Source: Apostichopus japonicus
Taxonomy: Eukaryota; Echinodermata; Holothuroidea; Aspidochirotida; Stichopodidae
Direction of reading: 5' to 3'
NCBI RefSeq assembly: GCF_037975245.1
Contig: NC_092569.1
Span: 27,657,668 to 27,721,667, forward strand
DNA length: 64,000 nucleotides
Of the stretch, positions 35,935-49,400 are shown one piece after another. A model generated the notes under the pieces. The model was given only the letters and a program-made list of their open reading frames with translations, ran no database searches and was not told the origin of the DNA. How positions within the stretch are numbered: position 1 is the stretch's first letter; each line of letters begins with the position of its first letter. The translations under genes and the position numbers were made by a program.

Positions 35935-36696
35935 GGACCAAGATTAAAACCCACACCCTGCAGAAGATGACACTAGTATTGAAAGTATATACAAAATAAT
36001 TCAATTGTTCAAACGGTCGTAATGTAAGAAAAAATATATTGGCAACAAAAACACTACTTTAACGCAAGCAAGCAATTGATGATATGCATGTGTGATATAA
36101 AATCATGCGACTTAAGTCACATGAAACTTGGATGAACATCATGCTTGGTAAATTAACTTTTGGTTCCGATGTCGAACCTCTGCAGTCAATTCGGTGTGTA
36201 TGTATGTGAACCATGAGCTTGTAGACATGCTATCTCAAGAACTACATGATGAATTGATATCTTATGTGATATATGTTGGTCATTAGTAGCAGACGATCCC
36301 TGCTGTTTTTTAATGATTGCTGGGTTTCATGTAAAATTCTTAAAATCGCAATATCTTTCCAACTGTCAGCATGAGTTGCCTTGTATTTGGTGTAAATATA
36401 TGACAGAATGCAGTTTTTTATATATACATTAGGAACGGATACCATCACATTAATTATTCATGAGTGGTAGTATAAATATCTAATTACAATATTAATTATA
36501 AGTGGTGTTTTCAAATGGGGAGGTCAAAGGTCATATACAGGTGAGTTGAAGTTATTGTTTTTAAAATGGTAAAATGCTTCTCATACAATGTTCAATGAAT
36601 GAATCTTAGAGATGATGATCATTGGGTAGCGGATGATCAGTTGTGTGTTCACTAACTGGAGATGAAAGGTCACCCGAGGTGTAACACTAAATATTA

Positions 36697-36748
36697 ATAA
36701 TAAGAAGAAGAAGAAAAAGAAGAAAAAGAAGAAGAAGAAGAAGAAGAG
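36697..36748. repeat. (AAG)n microsatellite
   Basis: Interrupted AAG/AAAAG triplets over about 50 bases. Confidence 0.8.
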
Positions 36749-37337
36749 GTTGAAAATGTCTGTCGATTACAGCAGAGGCCAACATCATTTGAGTTCGGCA
36801 GAAGTCCAACACTGACATCCTTATCATAACTGGTATGAACATCATATTTGGCTCTGTTCTACATTGAGAAAAAACTCTTGGTTGGAGCAGAAATCAAAGG
36901 TCAGGTTAGGTAAAACGAATGAAATGTTGCATTGTATTTTGAGTCATACTAAGGACCACGCTATTGTAAGTACCTCTGGGACATTTGATAGTGTTCACAG
37001 GAATCCCAGAGCATTATGGATTTTCTGTTTAAAATGTGTCAAGCAGAAATATATGGTAATGAATATAGAAATGTATGACTCACTGCAACACTTGTGTAAG
37101 TTCTCAATCCTGAAACACCTTTTCGGTTCCTTGCTAGAAGCAAATGAATCTATGCAGTCAGGTTTGTGTGTGTGTGTATGCGTCTATGACACATGCTTGG
37201 GTCTGTGAGAACTCAACAATGGAGTGATGAATATTTGTCATACTTGCTGTGTAGGTGTATTCAATGAGAAGGTGTGCACTATTGTTTTTGGCAATGATGT
37301 AAATATCAATGAGGTATGGGGTCAAACATAAAATCTT

Positions 37338-37870
37338 TACATTGTAATAACTACGCGAACTCAAGTCGGATTGTAGCCAAACTTGGTATACAGTTGTTAG
37401 TAAATAGCTGTTGCATGTATGCATAAATATTTAAAAAATCCTGGCCCATTATTGGGCCGAGTGCTCCCAATTTTTATTTGCACCTCAAATGCATTTTTGG
37501 ACACATTATTGTACCCGAAAGTGTAGGGACCATATTTTTGGGACCATTTGGGCCCTCATCTTTTGGGTTTCAGTTTAGTGAGGGACCCAGTTTGTTTGGG
37601 CCACGTATTTTTGGGATCATTCAGACGCAAAATTGTATATGGACCAAATTTTAGTGAGGGGCTAAAATATTAAACTTGTAGTAACTCCACAACTTTAATT
37701 CGGATTGTATCTAAATTGGCAATACAATTGTTGGCTAATAGCTGGTACATGTGGGCACAATTATTTCAGGCCCATTCGAGCCCAACATTTTGTCAGACCT
37801 TTTTGGGATAAGTGGGCCCAAAGTTTATTTCCACCTAAAATGCAACACTTTAATATTCCACTTAGCAAGG
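37338..37870. repeat. Diverged tandem duplication, period about 330 bp
   Basis: The block beginning 'ttgtaataactacgcgaact' (37345) recurs in altered form at 37676 ('ttgtagtaactccacaactt'), continuing through 'tcggattgta', 'cagttgttag'/'caattgttgg' and 'aatagct'. Each copy is followed by 'ggcccatt' and 'tttgggcc'-rich sequence. Confidence 0.6.
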
Positions 37871-38014
37871 AACCATAGTGCCCGTTGGGCTCTTGTTTGT
37901 TGATTGATTATTTTGTTTGTATGATTCTGTGTGTCAGTGCGCCACCTTGTTCAATTATGTTGCATATGTCAATTTCATTTATCCTATTAAATCTTATTTC
38001 CGTTAGAGAGAGAG

Positions 38015-38236
38015 TTTTAGAGAGTAAATGGAAATGACATTTCAACTCTTTATGACAACCTTTCTGCAGTGGCTAAAAGAGTCGATGAGTTTGCAGAGGG
38101 TAATCAGCGACTTTATGAGTCTTTAAAGACTTCAAACCTGGGCATATCCCAGGCATTAGCAGTTGATGATGAAACAAGTCAAGGTTTACTGGTCATTTGC
38201 AATCGTTACATACCTATTACCTTTACAAGATTATAA
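38015..38236 (+). other. Open frame resembling an isolated exon
   Basis: After a possible acceptor (ttttag) near 38014 the frame stays open to TAA at about 38236 with a helical, charged peptide (AVAKRVDEFAEGNQRLYESL). A donor-like GTTTAC follows within it. No family is recognised. Confidence 0.2.
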
Positions 38237-39903
38237 CTATTTGTAATTAATATTAGGCAAATTAGGTATCATTTATGGCAATATTCACTCAGTTCTTCAG
38301 CATGGCAGGTGAAAATTACAGTGTATGATATATTATATGTTGTTGCTTTAGATAAGGACTTGTTCTTCTGCAGTTAAATGTAAACAAAGGCACACAATAA
38401 AAGCTTGTACCTAAGCTCTCTCAATAATGCTACTGAAAATAGGGAATGTGAAAAGCCAACATTGTTCAAATATTGAAAACCTGTTATGTGGGGATATATA
38501 GAGACTATATGTTTGTTATGTTCCTTTGTCATAATGAAAAGATACACCACAGTGACTATGGTAGTGGCCAATGATTATGGTAGGTCAACAGAAATCCAAC
38601 ACTGAGTCCTTGTAAGTATGTGAGTGGCAAGTAGGATCAATACCATTATGTCAATTTGGAATGGATACAACTTCAGTCTGTCTCTCCAAGTAGAACTTGT
38701 TATTGATTTGAACCACAAATTATGAGTGGTTTATAACAGTAATTAAGTGGGTGATGCTCCAGAACGGACTGCTGTTTGTTGTAAGGTTATTTCGAATTTG
38801 AATTTCAAATGGAAAGGTGCATCTTGCTTTGTTATGCCAGTGGCTATACCGCTACGTTGAAGTTTCATAGCCTAGGTAATGCATATTAATACACAAAACT
38901 CTCTACACTTGAGCTGTGCACTGATGTGTTCCATCAAACTAGACACTAACAAAAGAAACAATAGCTATAGGAAATTCTCTGAAATTAGACTATTAACAAT
39001 GCAACTAACCTAGACATGTACTGTTTTATTTGTTCGACTAACGATACTCATTTTAGCAAAAGGTTCACGGCTATAGCCTGTGATTCATACGAATAAATTT
39101 TGCCTTAGATGTAGGCTACAGTAGTTTGTTCGTTGAGCTTGCTACACTCGTGTAAAGCTTACATATTGTGCGATATAGACCTATCGAGTTGTTAACATGC
39201 AAGTGATCTTCCCCACGTATTTAATTTGTGGGTATGATAAAAAAAAAATACTAACATTTTTATCCAGTCGTGCTAAAAATCTTTGAAGATAGAAAGTTGT
39301 CACTTGTTGCATTAAAATGAATTCAAAATTACAGCTTCACATGGAAAACTTTTTCTTACAATTCTGTTGAGTCATTTTTATTCTGCGATGTTGTAATAAC
39401 GTTTTTGGGGGCCAATTTTGTTTCTGTGACGTGTCACGATGTAAATTGGAGCTGTGGCAATGAGTTCCAAAGGGAATCTGCACGAATTGCCAAACAATGT
39501 TTGTCGGTATCAATTCTAAAACGTGAAGTGTGAAGGTTATCAGCTACCTACTGTTATAATTGTAGTTTTCGAAATTGTAGATTTTCATCCACGGAGACAC
39601 ACTGCAAATGACCTCGATGAGACAAATAGAGTCAATGGAACTCAAATACTAAACACAGGCTTATGGAACGGGTCACTGCTTTTAAGACGTGTTGTCAATA
39701 TACAACAGATATACAACTGAGCTCCTTCAAATAGAAAGCCGGACAGATTGTTGGATAGTAACGAGGATTTGTTGCATAGCAGGTCCGACAAGCTTATTCA
39801 GTATCTACTAGTTTTAATAGTAAATACAAATCCCGGCGAATTTATTCCGGCTCATAAACGCACGTCTCCTACACCCAATTCAGTGTATCTTTAAGTATAG
39901 ATC
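38237..39903. other. No gene seen
   Basis: AT-rich, no convincing exon or bounded repeat; presumably includes the promoter of the downstream glycosyltransferase. Confidence 0.35.
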
Positions 39904-41412
39904 ATGGCACAACATCTTGCTTTTGGGATCAGCGTGCTCCTGCTTGCAATTGCAAGTAGTTATTTCATCCAGCAATTCTTCAAATGCCCCGTCGAACACA
40001 GAAGTAACTCTGAGAAAGTCGCAGAAAGAACAAGTTGGCTCTGTTCTGGAAACGTTTCAACGGACAGAGTATGTCGTTTCAAAAACCTGTGCTATTCTTC
40101 TCGACTTGATAAGTTTGTAGCCATTGGAGTTTCATCAACGGAAGAGAAAAGTCTCATGAAGTCGGAGTTAGGAGAAGCTCTTAGCCTAACATCTGTTGTA
40201 GACATGAAATACACATGTGATATTGTATCGTCATCCGCGAGCGCAATTCAAAATGGTAAGGTCAAAATTAAATTCATGGATGGCAAATACTTAATTTTTG
40301 CACGATTTGTGGAGGGAAATCTTGGACATTTCATTCATGATGAAATGATCCCAATTTATCAGACGTTGTTTTTGCATCATAAAGCATGGAATCCAGGCGC
40401 CATTACCCTAATGCTATTTGATAGAGGAGATGTTGGAACATTTCGTGACCTTTACAGCACATTTACTGATAATCCGATATTACAGAAGGTGGACCTGTCA
40501 TTTGAGGAAGACAACACTATCACATGCTTTGAAGATGCCATTGTTGGTCTCTCAAAGGAAACTGTGTGGTTCAAATACGACTTTGTATCTCCAGAAGGAC
40601 CGGTGATGAACACCACCGCAACATGGGAGCACATAAACAACTTCACGGAACATGTCAGAGCTAGATTAGCTATTTATCCCAATTGTAACGGAGACGACTT
40701 TGGTATCATATTCAGGAGAAAGACCAACAGGATCATTGTGAACGAGGATGAAATAATCAGCGCTATATCGGAAGGATTTGGTTTAACAATTATAGCAACT
40801 AGTTTAGAAGAGAATTCCCTCACTGATCTAATCGAAAAGGCCTCTTGTGCAAAGTTGATGATAGGTGTTCACGGCGCACTGCTTATGTTGATGATATTCC
40901 TACAGCCACAGTCTGTTGTCCTCGAACTATTCCCGTATGGAATTATTCCCGACTACAAGTCACAATATAAAACTTTAGCCTCCCTCCCAGGTTCAAACAT
41001 AGAGTACGTACGTTGGAGAAATATGGATGAAACAAACACGGTGACACATCCTGAAAATGAACGTTACTTTGGAGGAATCGCTCACTTGCAAAAGGAAACT
41101 CAAAATAAAATCATAGAAAGTTCCGAGGTGTCTCCAAAGAAACGATTATCTCATCCAGAATGGCGTTTCCGCCTATACCAGGACACGATTGTAGATATTC
41201 CAGCAATAACAAAACTACTTGGGGGAACATATTTGAGAAAAGGCATGCAAACAAGAAAAGACCAGAGTAGATTTTTCGACCTCATTGGTTCGGTGTACGT
41301 ATTTACTGTTAGAACAGTAAAGCAACTGATGAGTAAAACGAGCCTAAATTCACAATTGAATACGAACAGAAAACGAGCTCTCAAGACAACTGTAATTACT
41401 TATGGGAACTAA
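39904..41412 (+). CDS. POMGNT2-like O-mannose beta-1,4-GlcNAc transferase (GT61 family), single exon, 502 aa
   Basis: POMGNT2 adds GlcNAc to O-mannose on alpha-dystroglycan-type substrates in the ER. This intronless frame begins with a type II signal anchor (residues about 5-25). Family landmarks follow in order: SWLCSGN and CRFKNLCYSS; GHFIHDEMIPIYQTL; KETVWFKYDFVSPEGP; IIFRRKTNRIIVNEDE; IGVHGALL with ELFPYGIIPDYKSQYKTLA; RWRNMDETNTVTHPE; and HPEWRFRLYQDTIVDIP. These correspond closely to vertebrate POMGNT2, whose coding region is also a single exon. Vertebrate POMGNT2 is about 580 aa and ends in an FNIII domain; here the frame stops about 60 residues after the last landmark with an unrelated basic tail. 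Acceptor specificity is therefore uncertain, and it may be a lineage-specific paralog. Confidence 0.9.
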   Translation: MAQHLAFGISVLLLAIASSYFIQQFFKCPVEHRSNSEKVAERTSWLCSGNVSTDRVCRFKNLCYSSRLDKFVAIGVSSTEEKSLMKSELGEALSLTSVVDMKYTCDIVSSSASAIQNGKVKIKFMDGKYLIFARFVEGNLGHFIHDEMIPIYQTLFLHHKAWNPGAITLMLFDRGDVGTFRDLYSTFTDNPILQKVDLSFEEDNTITCFEDAIVGLSKETVWFKYDFVSPEGPVMNTTATWEHINNFTEHVRARLAIYPNCNGDDFGIIFRRKTNRIIVNEDEIISAISEGFGLTIIATSLEENSLTDLIEKASCAKLMIGVHGALLMLMIFLQPQSVVLELFPYGIIPDYKSQYKTLASLPGSNIEYVRWRNMDETNTVTHPENERYFGGIAHLQKETQNKIIESSEVSPKKRLSHPEWRFRLYQDTIVDIPAITKLLGGTYLRKGMQTRKDQSRFFDLIGSVYVFTVRTVKQLMSKTSLNSQLNTNRKRALKTTVITYGN

Positions 41413-41427
41413 TGAAGTGTCATCTTC

Positions 41428-41613
41428 CCAGATAGCACAACAATGTTGGGCCTACATTGTCAAATTTCACTGCTGAAATGTTGGACGAAAGGTTGGTGTC
41501 GGCGGTTTCTTAGAGGCAAAAAAGGTTTGGACTACAATCAATTCTAATGCTGGGTCAACAGTTTGCCTTGTATATATTGCTAAAGTTGGGCCATGTTGCG
41601 AGTTGCTTGGGGA
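41428..41613. mobile_element. Small MITE-like repeat with TGTTGGG motifs
   Basis: The left end is tcccagatagcacaacaatg and the right end, inverted, is tccccaagcaactcgcaaca: an imperfect terminal inverted repeat. Several internal tgttgg motifs occur. The cccag start resembles the element at 5120-5398. It lies just downstream of the POMGNT2-like stop. Confidence 0.4.
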
Positions 41614-41813
41614 AAAGGTTGAGAAGTGTAGTCTTACATTCCATTTAATACTGTATATAGACCTTTAAGGTCCTAGCTCTATTATAATGTAGTAAGAAGG
41701 AATGCAGTTTGTGGATCAGTTAAGTGCCTTTTGCTACAGCTCTGCTTCGGACTATTGTTAGGTTAATCAGGTTGTATTTGTTATTGTGTTATCTTTAAGT
41801 AGCATGGTGACTT

Positions 41814-42263
41814 CGAAGTTCGGACACTTAAGACTTAAAACACCCCAAAACTAAATCTTCTGGTATAAATCACCTGAAAATATACTTGATATGGTGGGAG
41901 AATTGTGTTATAGTACGATACACGGCCAAACTTTCTTTCCTGCAAACTGTTTTCACGTTGTATTCCAAGAAGATTCTTCGTGATTGTGGAACTGGTATTT
42001 CTTTGCTAGAGTATTGCGAAGTTCGGACACGCAACCCACAGTGTGGCGCTGGTGATAAAATTGGTGGCGCAGTTGCTCTTTCAGTAATTATAACAGACTT
42101 CATAGATCTTCGTCATTTTATTTACAAATATGTAAGTAATTTCTTGCACACGGGTCATTTTGGAGAGAAAATAACTGTAGCTTCGTACTTTTTGGTGAAA
42201 TTTGGCTCTTCCTGTAGGTTTTCATGGTGAAATCGTGTATTTCTCAGGGGTGTCCGAACTTCG
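41814..42263. repeat. Three copies of a 14-mer cgaagttcggacac
   Basis: Plus-strand copies at 41814-41827 and 42017-42030 and an inverted copy at 42250-42263; a partial copy follows at about 42272. Possibly the ends of a DNA element. Confidence 0.45.
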
Positions 42264-42464
42264 CAGTATGCTGAACTTCGCAATACTGACTATACTCTTG
42301 TTTTCTGTATATATGTACTGTACAGTATTTCCTCAGTTTCTGTTATACTCTTGTAGAGAGAACAAGTATAGTGCAGAAAAGGCTGTAAATTATTCAGTTG
42401 TCTCATGTGGATTCTCTAGCTAACTCTAACAGTGTTGGCCATAAATTGTATGCATTACTGCACT

Positions 42465-42548
42465 CCATTGGACTCCAACTTCAATGGACTCCAACTCCAT
42501 CTGGACTCCAATTCCAACTCCAATGGACAGTGAACTCCAATTGACTTG
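42465..42548. repeat. Low-complexity 'ggactccaactcc' repeats
   Basis: Repeated variants of 'ggactccaactccaat' over about 80 bases. Confidence 0.6.
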
Positions 42549-42938
42549 CGTGATCCCGCGAGGTCATAGATGATTGGTGAAAGGCTACATATAACGGTGT
42601 TTGCAAAAAAATTTACAATGCGTGGGGTAATTTTTTATCAGTGTTATGTGACATTTCTTGTAGAGGAATTGACCAATTTCACTCCGCTGTATTGCAATAC
42701 AGCAAATTAACTGTGTTATCGTTATAATCAAACACATAGTTGCTATAGCAAATACAGAGCTGAAGTTTAAAAATGAATTATAATAACGTATAGTCATCGT
42801 TGGTTCTGCATTCAAACAATTTCAATTCTTCCCATCTTTGTGATATCTCATTTGCTTAGTTTCCAACGTAAAGGTAACATGGTCGAATTCATCCACCAGT
42901 TCGATCAATAATGAATTCTGAGGCGTATTTAGAGCATA

Positions 42939-42941
<3 letters not shown>

Positions 42942-43000
<59 letters not shown>
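42942..43000. repeat. (AT)n microsatellite
   Basis: Pure TA/AT dinucleotide run of 59 bases. Confidence 0.95.
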
Positions 43001-43003
<3 letters not shown>

Positions 43004-43322
43004 ACTATGATATATATCAAAATATATCCGTGTGGAGAATGGTACTTGTAGTTATTTTCTCTTTTCTTTGTTTATTTATTGTCTACGTGTGAGTGGATTT
43101 CTTTAAGAGGAAGAACTAACCCTGGTTATGTGACTTTGCAGGAATTTCGTAATATTTTGAGTGTTGCAAAAACATTTATTTGTTCCGCTATGATTCTCAA
43201 AGGTACGTTCCTATATGTATTTACTATATACTCTACAATGGCCTATAGTAGCATAATGAACGTTACTAGTAGTATAGAAAACATTACTACAAACCATAGA
43301 CTATACTTATAGCTCCCAGACA

Positions 43323-43778
43323 TTGCGTAATATTCGTACAGGAATGAAGGAGTTCACAATAGACTCACGGTTGATGAACAAGTTAAAAGAAGAGTCGATT
43401 ATACAACAATACAGAGGTACTAGAGCAGGAATACATACACGGATAAAGCATACACAACGATCTAATTTTAGCAAAATTCTTACATCTAGATCATACAATC
43501 TCGAACTTGAAAAAAAACTGTGTTTTATAACGCTACAAGAAGCGAAACTACAAAAATTGGACAAGGAATGGCACAATGAGAGACCACAACACAAACTACC
43601 GGATCAGGCATTACGAATCAAGGATTATGTTATCTCCCGTCATGATAGACAATTTTCTGCTAACGCGGAGGACGTATTACATATATCGCTAACGACTTGT
43701 CAGTCAGTTGCCCGATACATGTGTTACGGGTGGCACCAGTTACTTTTTAGCTATGAGTATCGGCTGAGATTTCATTAA
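43323..43778 (+). mobile_element. Possible LINE-derived open frame
   Basis: A 151-codon frame has, near its start, IRTGMKEFTIDSRLMNKLK followed by QQYRGTRAGIHTR. A short 'RGxRAG' basic block after such a leader is common just ahead of the endonuclease domain in non-LTR elements of marine animals. No endonuclease or reverse-transcriptase motif follows. An unknown host gene fragment is an alternative. Confidence 0.35.
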
Positions 43779-44351
43779 TGAGGGTCCTTCTTTGGGTCAT
43801 TTAAGCCAGCTCTTACGAAGGGTGCCTGGGGTCCCTATCTCCCTTGGTGATATATAAGTTGCTAACGTGTAGGCAACATAGACGAATTCAATCTTAAAGT
43901 AGCGTTCATTGCATGGTCTTCATCTGACATAGCTTTGCATACAGCTGTTCTCCTTATATAGGGAGAACACTTTTAGGTAAGATGGTATGAAATGAACAGT
44001 GTTTCAGTTATGATTTCTATCTCCCAGTTATAATATGTATAGGGATATGTGTAAAATACACAAACAATGCCAAACGACCACCAGGGTCGCAATCACAAAT
44101 ACTTCTGTAGTGTGGTGGGTTAGAGGGACTCAACCTCTCCCCTTATGCAGGTAATGAGAATATCACAAAAAACGACTATATTGTACTCTACATAAGTATC
44201 GAACTTATGTTAAAAGTTGTGTGTTCACGTTCTGTTTACTTGATTATGTCTTTTCAACATCTTTTCCAACTGCTGGAGGTGTTATCGGCCATGAGATATA
44301 CATATACAGAAGGAAGCAGATCTGTAGAAGGCGGCTGATGGATATTTAAAA

Positions 44352-44456
44352 AAGACTTTCCTCATCCAAGAGTTGCATATCTCAAAAGAAGAGTCAATTG
44401 AGAAATATGTTAAAGCAACCTATGACAACAAGGTACAAATTCATGTAAGGTTTTGA
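44352..44456 (+). pseudogene. Decayed coding segment, copy 1 (upstream of transporter C)
   Basis: Reads KTFLIQELHISKEESIEKY and ends in TGA at 44454-44456. It is homologous at the peptide level to 51671-51832. The upstream part (44265-44351) is out of frame. The family is not recognised. Confidence 0.45.
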
Positions 44457-45801
44457 TATTTTTGTTCTTTTCCTTGATTGATATCCAAGTTCTGTCTTTG
44501 TCTAAATGACGATTACAATAAACACTGGTAAAAGTTTCGCTACGGATCTCAATGCTTATAAGATCGGTATAAAATCCATTAATTGAGAGAGACCGTTTGT
44601 TACAGTAGCTTACCGAACATATATAGTGAAAGTGTCCATGGGTGTAGGTGGGTGTGAAGAAAGGGGACGGGAACTGTCTTGATTTTTGTTGTTTTAAATT
44701 CACCTTGTTCCCATCAGTCAAGGCAAATGTTATTGTTCAGTACCCAAGTAGATTTAAATCTTCACAAAACAGGTTGCTTCAGGTTCACCCTTTGCATAAC
44801 ACATATTATGTTCAAAATTTGTTATCGATAAATTTCATGCATAAGTTAAAATGCAGCTTGAACAAGGGGTTAAAAATACATTTGTATCTGGACTTTGCTT
44901 TTAAGATTATCAAGGTATCAATTTATTGCTTCAACACAATTGAAACGTAGTTTACTTTGCCCCCATTTTGTTTTCTATTAAAAAAAACGGCAGGGTCTGT
45001 TTCAGCTTCCTCTCTTTTCTAATTAGAGCTACATGACATGTACTCCACGAATATTAATAGATCCATGTACTAGCAAGAACAGTAACACATAATAACATTT
45101 AAATTTGGAAATGAAGAATTGACAAACAAATGGCAATTCCAAAGAAGATGTCAGCTTTTGGAGATCAAATGTTTGAAGTGTAGAACTGCAGCAATCACAC
45201 TTTTAACCGGCCTGTCTTGGGTAAAGTTGTATTTACAAGAACAATCTTTTGTACAGAAATTTTTTAATTCCGGTCTGTTATATGTTCGTGCACGTTTTCG
45301 AGCTGCCCACGACGATGAACATATTACACCTTACCAACTGTATCCAACTTATTAATAAAATATGTAAAGTAGCGGTTGAGACTTGCAGGCTAAAATTATA
45401 TCAAACTGTTGTTTCAAGGGTGATATAGCCCAACATAACGATGTAACACTTTCATGAGAATTACAGAAGTAAAAAATTAACTTGAAACTACTATAATGTT
45501 ACAAAAAAAGTTAACAATCCTGTCAATGAGCATACCAGTGTAGGACTGCATAAGGGCACTTCTACTTACCGTAAATGTATGAAAGTGTGGAGAGAAATGG
45601 ATTTTGATGATTGGGATGCACGGGTATCAGAACCCGTTGTAAGCAATGTCATAGTGTGTTGGATACAAACTCATACAATGTTTCCCATAGTAAGTTAACC
45701 CTCAAGCTGATACTCTGCTGTAGGGGGTTTAGTTTAGTTCCCTCACCCAACCCCCTCCCCACCCTTACTTTCAACCTCACACAGATATCAAATATGATAA
45801 G

Positions 45802-46062
45802 ATGATTATGACGACGACGACGACGACAATGACGACGACGACGGCGATGACGGCGATGACGACGACGACGACGACGACGTTGACGACGACGACGACGACG
45901 ACGACGATGATGACGACGATGACGATGACGACGACGACGACGACGGCGATGACGACGACGATGACGACGACGACGATGACGACGACGACGATGACGACGA
46001 CGACGACGATGACGACGATGACGATGACGACGACGACGATGATGATGATGACGATGACGATT
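45802..46062. repeat. (GAC)/(GAT) compound trinucleotide array
   Basis: About 260 bases of mixed GAC, GAT and GGC triplets in tight phase. The long open frames over it are artefacts. An AT/G-rich stretch follows to about 46110. Confidence 0.9.
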
Positions 46063-46487
46063 TTAATCATTATTATTATAGTAATTTTTAATATTATTAT
46101 TGGGGGCGGGTGGGGGGTTGGATTGCTACCGGATCATCGCCCTTGCCCTGGTGAGCTTCGTCATCTATTATAAGTTAACGTCGATATTTTAATAAAGGCA
46201 ATCGCCTAATCCACAAATACAACTGAAATATAATAACGTAATTATATAATTACTGTCAATATGCGCTCCTGTCATGGTTTGTAATATTGTCTGAATTTGG
46301 ATCGTCTGTTGCCTATGGACTTGTTGAAGTGATATAATACCAGCGTGCAGCATACCCACACCTTTTCGTGTCATTCATGCATATCCCAGAACTGAGATTA
46401 GTGTTTTGTTACGTTGTATGATTTGGATACCATCATTATTAAATAGTGTACTGTCAAACACACACTTACTTGATCAAATAGAATATC

Positions 46488-49400
46488 ATGGCGACATCAA
46501 GTCAAATTGAGAAATTCAAGATTTCTGCAGCTATGACTATAAGGCTCTTCTTCTACTTGGGATCAATGAAATCTTTAAGTGTTATTCTCAATGACACGGT
46601 CAGTCAAACACGAGGATCTATACCATTGGTAGCACTGTCATTCTCTATCTTGCAAGGAGTAGCCTACGTGGCAGGTTTGTTTTTCTCACCAATTTGCCTT
46701 AATTTAATATGCCCAAAAGTGAAACAATGGTTTCATACAACATCCAGGTAAACTCTCTAGCTTGAAAGCAGCGCCGTGTGTATTCATCTTTCTTTTATGC
46801 TTGATTACAGCACCACCTGTCATTCGTTTGATGAAGGTATTTTCTTCTCGGACTATTGTCGTAGTCGGGGGTTTCCTCGTTGGAGCCGGATTCATATGCG
46901 AAGCGTTCTTAGTCAGTAATCTCTGGACACTATATATATCAATTATCATATCCGGTGAGTATCCAGCCTCTGCTGAAACAGTAGTTGAATTATTGAAGAC
47001 ATTTTCATCACCGCCATTGTCGTCATCACAAAAATGGCTACGTCATAGCTGAAGTCATTGATGTCCTAATGGGAGGGGCTGATTTTATTTATAGGTTTGA
47101 TTATCAGTTTAGCCAACAAATGGTTTGTAAAGAGAAAACGACTTTGAATTGAAAAAAGAAAACTGAATGCATGCTGGGTGATGCAGAAAGAAATTGCATG
47201 TAGTTTACGTTAAAGTTTCTTGTTTGGTTGGTCATACTCATTTCTGAGTGAATAGACTTAACATACTTCTTTAAAAGAAGGTGTGTGAAGTATGTAAGGA
47301 TTTAATAACATCCATGTCTAGTTTAGCAAACAAATGGACCGAAAAAAAGGAATTCAGACTAAAAATAAATGATGTACGAGAAATGATGTGAGAGGAAAAG
47401 TCAACCGAATTGTCAACGAGTTTCTTACTTTGCTATCTGTAGTGGGTCATGTCTATCGCAGAATAATATCACAGCAGAATGTTCGATTCCCAACCAAACG
47501 TCTTATAACACTCTTATAACACTCGTTTCACCACAAATAGGTTATCACAAGGATTCATAACTCATTATCCATCTCAATTTTAGAAAAATATCAAGCGAAA
47601 GCTCGACAGAATTCCGGAAAGTCGAAGGGAAACCATAAACATATAATGTTAATGATAAACTGTTAAACGTTTGTAAATTATCTATTTGTATCAATCAAAC
47701 ACCTCTATTGACAAGATGTTCAAATTACGTGTAATGAAAGATAAATAATCCCCAGATATTTCAAGTGAGTACAGGCTGCATGCTATTCTTATTAATCGTT
47801 ACCGTATTACACTTTTTTTGTTATCATGCAGGTGTTGGCTTTGGTCTCAACAATATTCCACTGTACATTGCAATATCAGATAGTTTTGGCGATTCTTTTG
47901 GGACTGTTATGAGCGTCACAGGTTTTTTCGCCAACATTGGCATAGCTGTGGTCCCGCCGTTACTAGAATACTGGCGGGAAAAATACGGATTAGCGGGTGC
48001 TCTCACTCTCTTCGGAGCTTTTATGTGGAACCAAATATTGTCAGGCGTGCTAATTCAGTCAAAGGCCAACACAGAGCACAGCAATGATGATAAGTACAAT
48101 CCAATACGTGACGAAGAAGGCGACGACATTTTACCAAGCCAACCAGAAGAATCAGCAACTGCAGCGAAAAACTCTGGTGGCATCTACCAAGCGATCGTCT
48201 CTCATCCGACAATGCTTTGTCTTTATGCAGCACAGTTTTTTCACATGTTTGTATTTACATCGTGGAGTATCTTTCTTCTACCCTACGGAGTCGAGAAGGG
48301 CTACGAACAAGGAGATGCAGTCTTGCTTTCTACTTTTGGTGGATCTGGAATATTGCTTGGACGGGCTGTCATAATGTTTGTTTTCTACTTGAAATGGCAA
48401 AGTAGTGTGGTCGTGATCGTACTACCGAATGTTCTTCTGATGGCAACCTTCGTATTAACAATATTCACTCAAAAATTCTTTTCACTTTGTTTTGAGTCTT
48501 GCGTCATGGGAATCTGCTTAGGTTATACAACGTCTTGGATGTTCTGCTATGGTAAAGACATAGCTTGCTTGCCTCATTTCAATTCTACTGCAGCTTGGTC
48601 GATGCTATGTTTGGGTTTTGGAGTAACATTCAGCGCTGGAATTTCAGGTGACTAATCGTGTGATCGTTTATTGTTCGACAGACATGTCATGCATGATGCT
48701 ACATTATATAACACCTAATTATATTCCGGCCATTTGATTGGTCAATTGCTCGTCGATTGCATGCAAAATCCGCTCTATTGCACTCTATGAAATAGAACCA
48801 TGTGTTATACTTTTTGATAGCACTTTTTTCAATGGTAAGAGAGCAGAGAAACCTGTCTGTTCAAAACAATCTGTTGCATGAGTGCATTTTACATCCAATT
48901 ATATCCAAATTTGAAGGTGTTGTATAAAACAAATAATAAATGGTTTCCATTCGTGCAATAGTGCCAATATTTCATTCGTTGAAAGATGTAATTTGTTCCA
49001 TTCAACTCGGCTGCGCCTCGTTGAATGGAACATTCCATCTTCCAACTCATGAAATATTTGCACTTTTCCACTCATAACCATTTATTATTTGTATAATAAA
49101 CCACAATAATGACATCATCCCACTGGGTCACTCTCTAACAGTTACCACCAGTTACCTAAAATCTATCAAAGTTGACCTTCTCATTAATCGTAATTCTATC
49201 CACCCGATATATTAACCTTTTGGATACTATATTTCGTTACATCGGTCTCCGTATTTTCCTTGTACTCTGTTCTTTAGGGCGGGAATACGTCAATTTTTAT
49301 TAGGCCCAAAAGCAAATATATGACTGAATCGAAAATAAAGACATCCCGATTAGTGTACTTCGGAGTATCTGTTTAACACGTGCATATAATGTTTAAAGTT

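Noticed and set aside
45777-46173. Thr/Met-rich and Val-rich frames
   Set aside because: Produced by the GAC/GAT array.
48889-49081. Two 60-codon minus-strand frames
   Set aside because: They lie on the arms of a foldback element.
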